This document shows, piece after piece, positions 60,538 to 64,000 of a stretch of 64,000 nucleotides of DNA (the first letter of the stretch is position 1; every line of letters begins with the position of its first letter). The notes beneath the pieces were generated by a model. It saw only the letters and a list, made by a program, of their open reading frames with translations. It was not told the origin of the DNA and did not search any database. This DNA comes from Paenibacillus taichungensis (GTDB lineage: Bacteria > Bacillota > Bacilli > Paenibacillales > Paenibacillaceae): the NCBI RefSeq assembly GCF_003287275.1, contig NZ_QEVW01000017.1, forward strand, positions 148,323-212,322, in the 5' to 3' direction. The position numbers were made by a program, and so were the translations under genes.

Positions 60538-63330
60538 TCAGCCCGTATTCCGAAGTCCTGCAGCAATGCCGTTAATCGTAAGCAGCACTTCACGCAGCAA
60601 CTCTGTGTCATCCTCGCCACGCTCACGCATATCTCTGAGCTCACTCAGAAGTTGGACCTGCATGTAGGACAAAGGATCGACATACGGATTACGAAGTCGG
60701 ATCGACTCTTGAATCACCGGTACATCATCCAGAATTTCAGCTTCTCCGGTAATTTTCAGAATCAGCTCTTTGGTAAGTTTGAATTCAGATTCAATCTGAC
60801 CATAGATGCGATCACGTGCTTCCTCATTGGAAGTCATGGCCGAGTATTCCTTCGCAATAACCAGATCTGCTTTGGCAATAGCCATCTGCACCGTATCAAT
60901 TAGTGTACGGAAGAATGGGAAGTTTTCATACATTTCTTTCAGGACAACCAGATTTTCTTCTTTATCCTGATAGTAACTTTGCAGTCCCGTTCCTGCCGCA
61001 TACCATGCGGGAAGCAAATAACGACTTTGAGTCCAGGCAAATACCCAAGGGATCGCTCTCAGGTCCTCGAACTTGTCGCTGTTTTTCCGTTTGGATGGAC
61101 GTGAACCAATATTCAGTTCCCCAACCTCAGGCAGCGGTGTCGATTCCTTGAAGAAAGTAAAGAAGTCTGGATCACGGAAAATGAGATCTTGGTATTTCGT
61201 CAGGGATACTTCAGAAATATCTTTGATGATGCTATCCCAATGACGCTCTGATGCCGATTCTTGCGGCTCCAAACCGTTTAGTGCAGCTGTAATCAAAGCC
61301 GATGTAGCCTGCTCAAGACTGCGGTATGCAATTCCCTGAAGGGAGTAGCGGGAAGAGATAACCTCACCCTGCTCTGTAATCTTGATACCCCCACCAATCG
61401 TGTGTGGTGGTTGAGCAAGAATACTGCGGTTGAGAGGCATGCCTCCACGTCCAAGCGCTCCACCTCTACCATGGAAGAACTTCAGTTTAACGCCGTGTTT
61501 ATTACCAACAGCAGTGATAGCATTCATCGCCACTCGCAGCTCCCAGTTGGCTGTAACAACCCCGCCATCCTTGTTGCTGTCCGAGTATCCCAACATGATT
61601 TCATGCAGTTCATTCCGCCCACTCACACTTGCGCGATATACCGGAAGGTTGAACAGCTTCTCCATAATTTCCGAAGCGGCATGAAGATCATCAATGGTTT
61701 CAAACAATGGAACCGCTTGAAGCGTAGATACCACTTCACCGTTATGTTCTTTGCGGAACAAACCTACTTCTTTGGCAAATACCATAACTTCAAGCAGATC
61801 ACTTGCTCCTTGGGTCATACTAATCAGGTAGCTTGTGATACAACCGGCCCCAAACTCGCTCTGAGCACGTTTGATCGTACGGAATACATCCAGAGTCTCT
61901 TTGGTCCCCTCTGTGTATTGGTGATAAGGGGAAGTCAGCGGACGAGGATCATCCAGCAAACGAGCCAGCAAATCGATTTTGCCATCTTCAGTCAAACGAG
62001 CATAGTCTTCTACGATGTTCATCTTGGCCAAAATCTCTGACATTGCATTTTCATGCTCTTTGCTGTGCTGACGCACATCCAAAGCAGCTGTATGGAATCC
62101 GAACAGCTCCACTTGACGAATCATTTTGCGAATGGTCGTATCTGCTACATAGTCTGCAAAGTGATGACGCAGGCTGCGATCGATAATCATCAGATCATCC
62201 ATCAGTCCTTGAGCGCTGTCATAGCGGTCAGGCTGTCCTACTTTGTTCTCATCCAGGACATTGTTCAGCTTGGCAATCATATATGCCAATTTAATGCGAT
62301 ATGGCTCTTTTTCATTTCGCCACATATCCACTTTTTTCAACGTTACACAACTACGGTCTTGCTCAATCGACTGCACCAGCTCATCCGATACGTGGATGAT
62401 GTTCGTGCTGAAGCTGAGATGTCCCATAAGTTCAATCATAATCCGTTGATACTCACGTAAAGCGAGCTTACGCTGCATCAATAGTGTCTGCCATGTTACA
62501 TCTGAAGTTACCGAAGGATTTCCATCCCGGTCTCCACCGATCCAGGAACCGAACCGCAAATACGTCGGCACATGCCAGTCATGGTCAGGATAAAATTTAT
62601 TCAGGCAGCGTTCAAGCTCCTGGTATACATCCGGAAGTACATGGAACAACGTTTCATGAAAGTAATACATACCGTTCCGTACTTCATCAAGCACAGTCGG
62701 TTTACGGTCACGAAGCTCATCAGTCTGCCATAGTGTAATGACTTCGTTCAGCAGCTTCTCCCGCAACTGTTCACGTTCACGCAACGTCAGCGTAGGATTA
62801 TCAAGTGACATGACATCTTCGGATATCCGCTTGTGGATGTCCAGTATAACCCGACGCATAGCTTCGGTTGGATGAGCTGTCATCACCAATTCCAGCGATA
62901 ACTCGTCTAGAATATCCTCTACTTCCGTGTGAGACAGTCCGCGTTCCTTCAGATCTTGTACTGCTTTTTCAATCGACCCTGGCTGCACAGCGTCCCCTGC
63001 AGAACGTTCATAATCCCGTTTACGCCGGATCCGATGGTTTTGTTCAGCAATGTTAACTAATTGAAAATAAATCGCAAAAGCTCGAATCACCTGATGGCGA
63101 TTTTCCGAGTCTAATTCCTGGATCATCGTTTTGAACTCTGCATAAAGTTCTGGCAAGAACTCTGCACGCAACGATTTGCTCGTTTCCCGAATCTTCTCAA
63201 CGATATCTAGAAGCTCCGTGCCTCCTTGATGGACAAGAACTTCTCCGAGTATATTGCCCAGGAACCGCACGTCTCGCCGAAGCAGGTTGTTGGATTGGCT
63301 TTTGCTGGCGGTTACCATAGTTTCAGTCAT
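60538..63330 (-). CDS. ppc: Phosphoenolpyruvate carboxylase
   Basis: ATG 63330 (MTETMVTASK) follows GGGAGGAT; the frame opens earlier at 63396. The protein has 930 aa, normal for bacterial PEPC. It carboxylates phosphoenolpyruvate to oxaloacetate, replenishing the TCA cycle. Conserved catalytic elements are VMTAHPTEAMRR (active-site His and Arg), SWIGGDRDGNPSVT, LGYSDSNKDGGVVTANWEL, FHGRGGALGRGG, and the C-terminal LRNTG that closes the active site. It stands alone with its own terminator, upstream of sigW. Allosteric regulation by aspartate and acetyl-CoA is family knowledge. Confidence 0.97.
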   Translation of the reverse strand: MTETMVTASKSQSNNLLRRDVRFLGNILGEVLVHQGGTELLDIVEKIRETSKSLRAEFLPELYAEFKTMIQELDSENRHQVIRAFAIYFQLVNIAEQNHRIRRKRDYERSAGDAVQPGSIEKAVQDLKERGLSHTEVEDILDELSLELVMTAHPTEAMRRVILDIHKRISEDVMSLDNPTLTLREREQLREKLLNEVITLWQTDELRDRKPTVLDEVRNGMYYFHETLFHVLPDVYQELERCLNKFYPDHDWHVPTYLRFGSWIGGDRDGNPSVTSDVTWQTLLMQRKLALREYQRIMIELMGHLSFSTNIIHVSDELVQSIEQDRSCVTLKKVDMWRNEKEPYRIKLAYMIAKLNNVLDENKVGQPDRYDSAQGLMDDLMIIDRSLRHHFADYVADTTIRKMIRQVELFGFHTAALDVRQHSKEHENAMSEILAKMNIVEDYARLTEDGKIDLLARLLDDPRPLTSPYHQYTEGTKETLDVFRTIKRAQSEFGAGCITSYLISMTQGASDLLEVMVFAKEVGLFRKEHNGEVVSTLQAVPLFETIDDLHAASEIMEKLFNLPVYRASVSGRNELHEIMLGYSDSNKDGGVVTANWELRVAMNAITAVGNKHGVKLKFFHGRGGALGRGGMPLNRSILAQPPHTIGGGIKITEQGEVISSRYSLQGIAYRSLEQATSALITAALNGLEPQESASERHWDSIIKDISEVSLTKYQDLIFRDPDFFTFFKESTPLPEVGELNIGSRPSKRKNSDKFEDLRAIPWVFAWTQSRYLLPAWYAAGTGLQSYYQDKEENLVVLKEMYENFPFFRTLIDTVQMAIAKADLVIAKEYSAMTSNEEARDRIYGQIESEFKLTKELILKITGEAEILDDVPVIQESIRLRNPYVDPLSYMQVQLLSELRDMRERGEDDTELLREVLLTINGIAAGLRNTG

Positions 63331-63905
63331 GCTTATCCTCCCATCTGATCGTTCCATTCGTACACGTAAATTTGACACCTTCATAACATCATACAATAAA
63401 TTGGTACGAAAATCTTTATTTTTCTACTAGTAAAAATGGGGATTTACCCTGATTTACAGCATAAAAACACGCTTTATTATTCATTTTCTTGTTCTGCTTC
63501 GATTAATGGTCAAATGCTGTCGAATGATACCTTTTTCACGTACTTTTCATTACCCGAATAACTCATATCTATTCTATATTATTCATAAATATACAGTTAG
63601 ACTGGGAATGTTTGCTGCACCTGAATGGTTTCGTATCTGCAAGAATTTCCATTATTACAAACCAGACGAAACATAAAGAAACATGACCGGCAAAGCAAGC
63701 TTTTGTATACTTTATCACAGTGACGCAATAAATTAAAGAGTGTATTTATAATTTTTTTAATTCTTTTAGCAGAATTTAATGAGGGGTTCGAGGTATTCTT
63801 TCACTTATCAAACGAATACAGAGGAGATAGGATTATAATGAGATGTTGTTTCTATATATAAAAGAAAAGTCCCTGTATATACAGAGACTTTTCAATGAAT
63901 CATAA
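63331..63905. other. Gap between ppc and tRNA-Gly
   Basis: AT-rich sequence containing the ppc promoter region and the tRNA terminator. A seven-codon frame at 63839 with GAGGAG upstream is too short to call. No structured RNA is recognised. Confidence 0.4.
63862..63894 (-). terminator. Terminator of tRNA-Gly
   Basis: GAAAAGTCCCTGTAT pairs with ATACAGAGACTTTTC. Read leftward it ends in TTTTCTTTTA. Confidence 0.8.
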
Positions 63906-63976
63906 AGCGGGTGATGGGAATCGAACCCACGCTATTAGCTTGGAAGGCTAAAGTTCTACCATTGAACTACACCCGC
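63906..63976 (-). tRNA. tRNA-Gly (anticodon TCC)
   Basis: A complete 71-base cloverleaf read leftward. The acceptor stem GCGGGTG pairs with CACCCGC before a T discriminator base. The D arm is TAGTTCAATGGTAGA. The anticodon stem TTAGC/GCTAA encloses loop CTTCCAA with anticodon TCC. The T arm GTGGGTTCGATTCCCAT has the invariant TTCGA. No CCA is encoded directly after it. Confidence 0.95.
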
Positions 63977-64000
63977 AAATAAAAATCGGGATGACACGAT

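Noticed and set aside
63839..63862. Seven-codon frame with GAGGAG upstream
   Set aside because: Too short to call, with no regulated gene downstream on that strand and a tRNA terminator immediately following.
1..64000. CRISPR arrays, insertion sequences, prophage or conjugative genes
   Set aside because: No regularly spaced repeats, transposase, integrase or phage structural genes were recognised on either strand.

Overview
The window looks like a chromosomal segment of a spore-forming Gram-positive bacterium, most probably Paenibacillus. The reasons are a gerA-type germination operon, a Spo0E-like phosphatase, YesM/YesN two-component control of a lipoprotein-dependent sugar ABC transporter, strong GGAGG ribosome-binding sites, secreted proteins with copper-amine-oxidase-N-type domains, and the Bacillales order sigW-rsiW-cdaA-cdaR-glmM-glmS. 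The genus is inferred from gene content, not from a database match. I see no prophage, insertion sequence or CRISPR array.

Left part (1-20 kb): two secreted proteins with internal duplications (1-1000 minus, 1960-3063 plus), a formylglycine-generating-enzyme-like protein next to an uncharacterised 562-residue protein (3219-6022), and an oligosaccharide uptake locus (6328-13523). In that locus the sensor kinase, response regulator and solute-binding lipoprotein run leftward and the two permeases run rightward. It is followed by a Spo0E-like gene, a divergent MarR regulator/FAD monooxygenase pair with a clear operator region, and a WYL regulator followed by two tandem paralogues of a papain-fold-like family.

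Middle (20-41 kb): an ArsR/14-TM MFS exporter pair, a second MFS exporter, a SnoaL-like protein and an Rrf2 regulator. Two AraC-controlled sugar or cyclitol catabolism modules converge on each other (24.7-30.8 kb). An OmpR-type two-component system precedes an FtsX-type ABC transporter (31-36.4 kb). The gerA-type A-B-C operon (36.5-40.5 kb) and a membrane-free PAS chemoreceptor close this part.

Right part (41.9-64 kb): an RpiR regulator diverges from a complete ECF transporter (S component, fused double ATPase, EcfT) plus a PHP-family phosphoesterase, with a near-ideal palindromic operator between them. I regard this as the least explained complete system in the window. Next come VOC proteins, a WYL regulator and a CynX-like MFS/LysR pair. 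The rest is the conserved envelope block: glmS with its self-cleaving ribozyme leader, glmM, cdaR, cdaA (c-di-AMP synthase), rsiW and sigW. Phosphoenolpyruvate carboxylase and a tRNA-Gly end the window. A textbook extracytoplasmic-sigma promoter lies between sigW and rsiW, which suggests that the anti-sigma factor alone is under direct SigW control.

Most operons end in recognisable intrinsic terminators, and several divergent promoters carry 7-4-7 palindromes that look like regulator sites.
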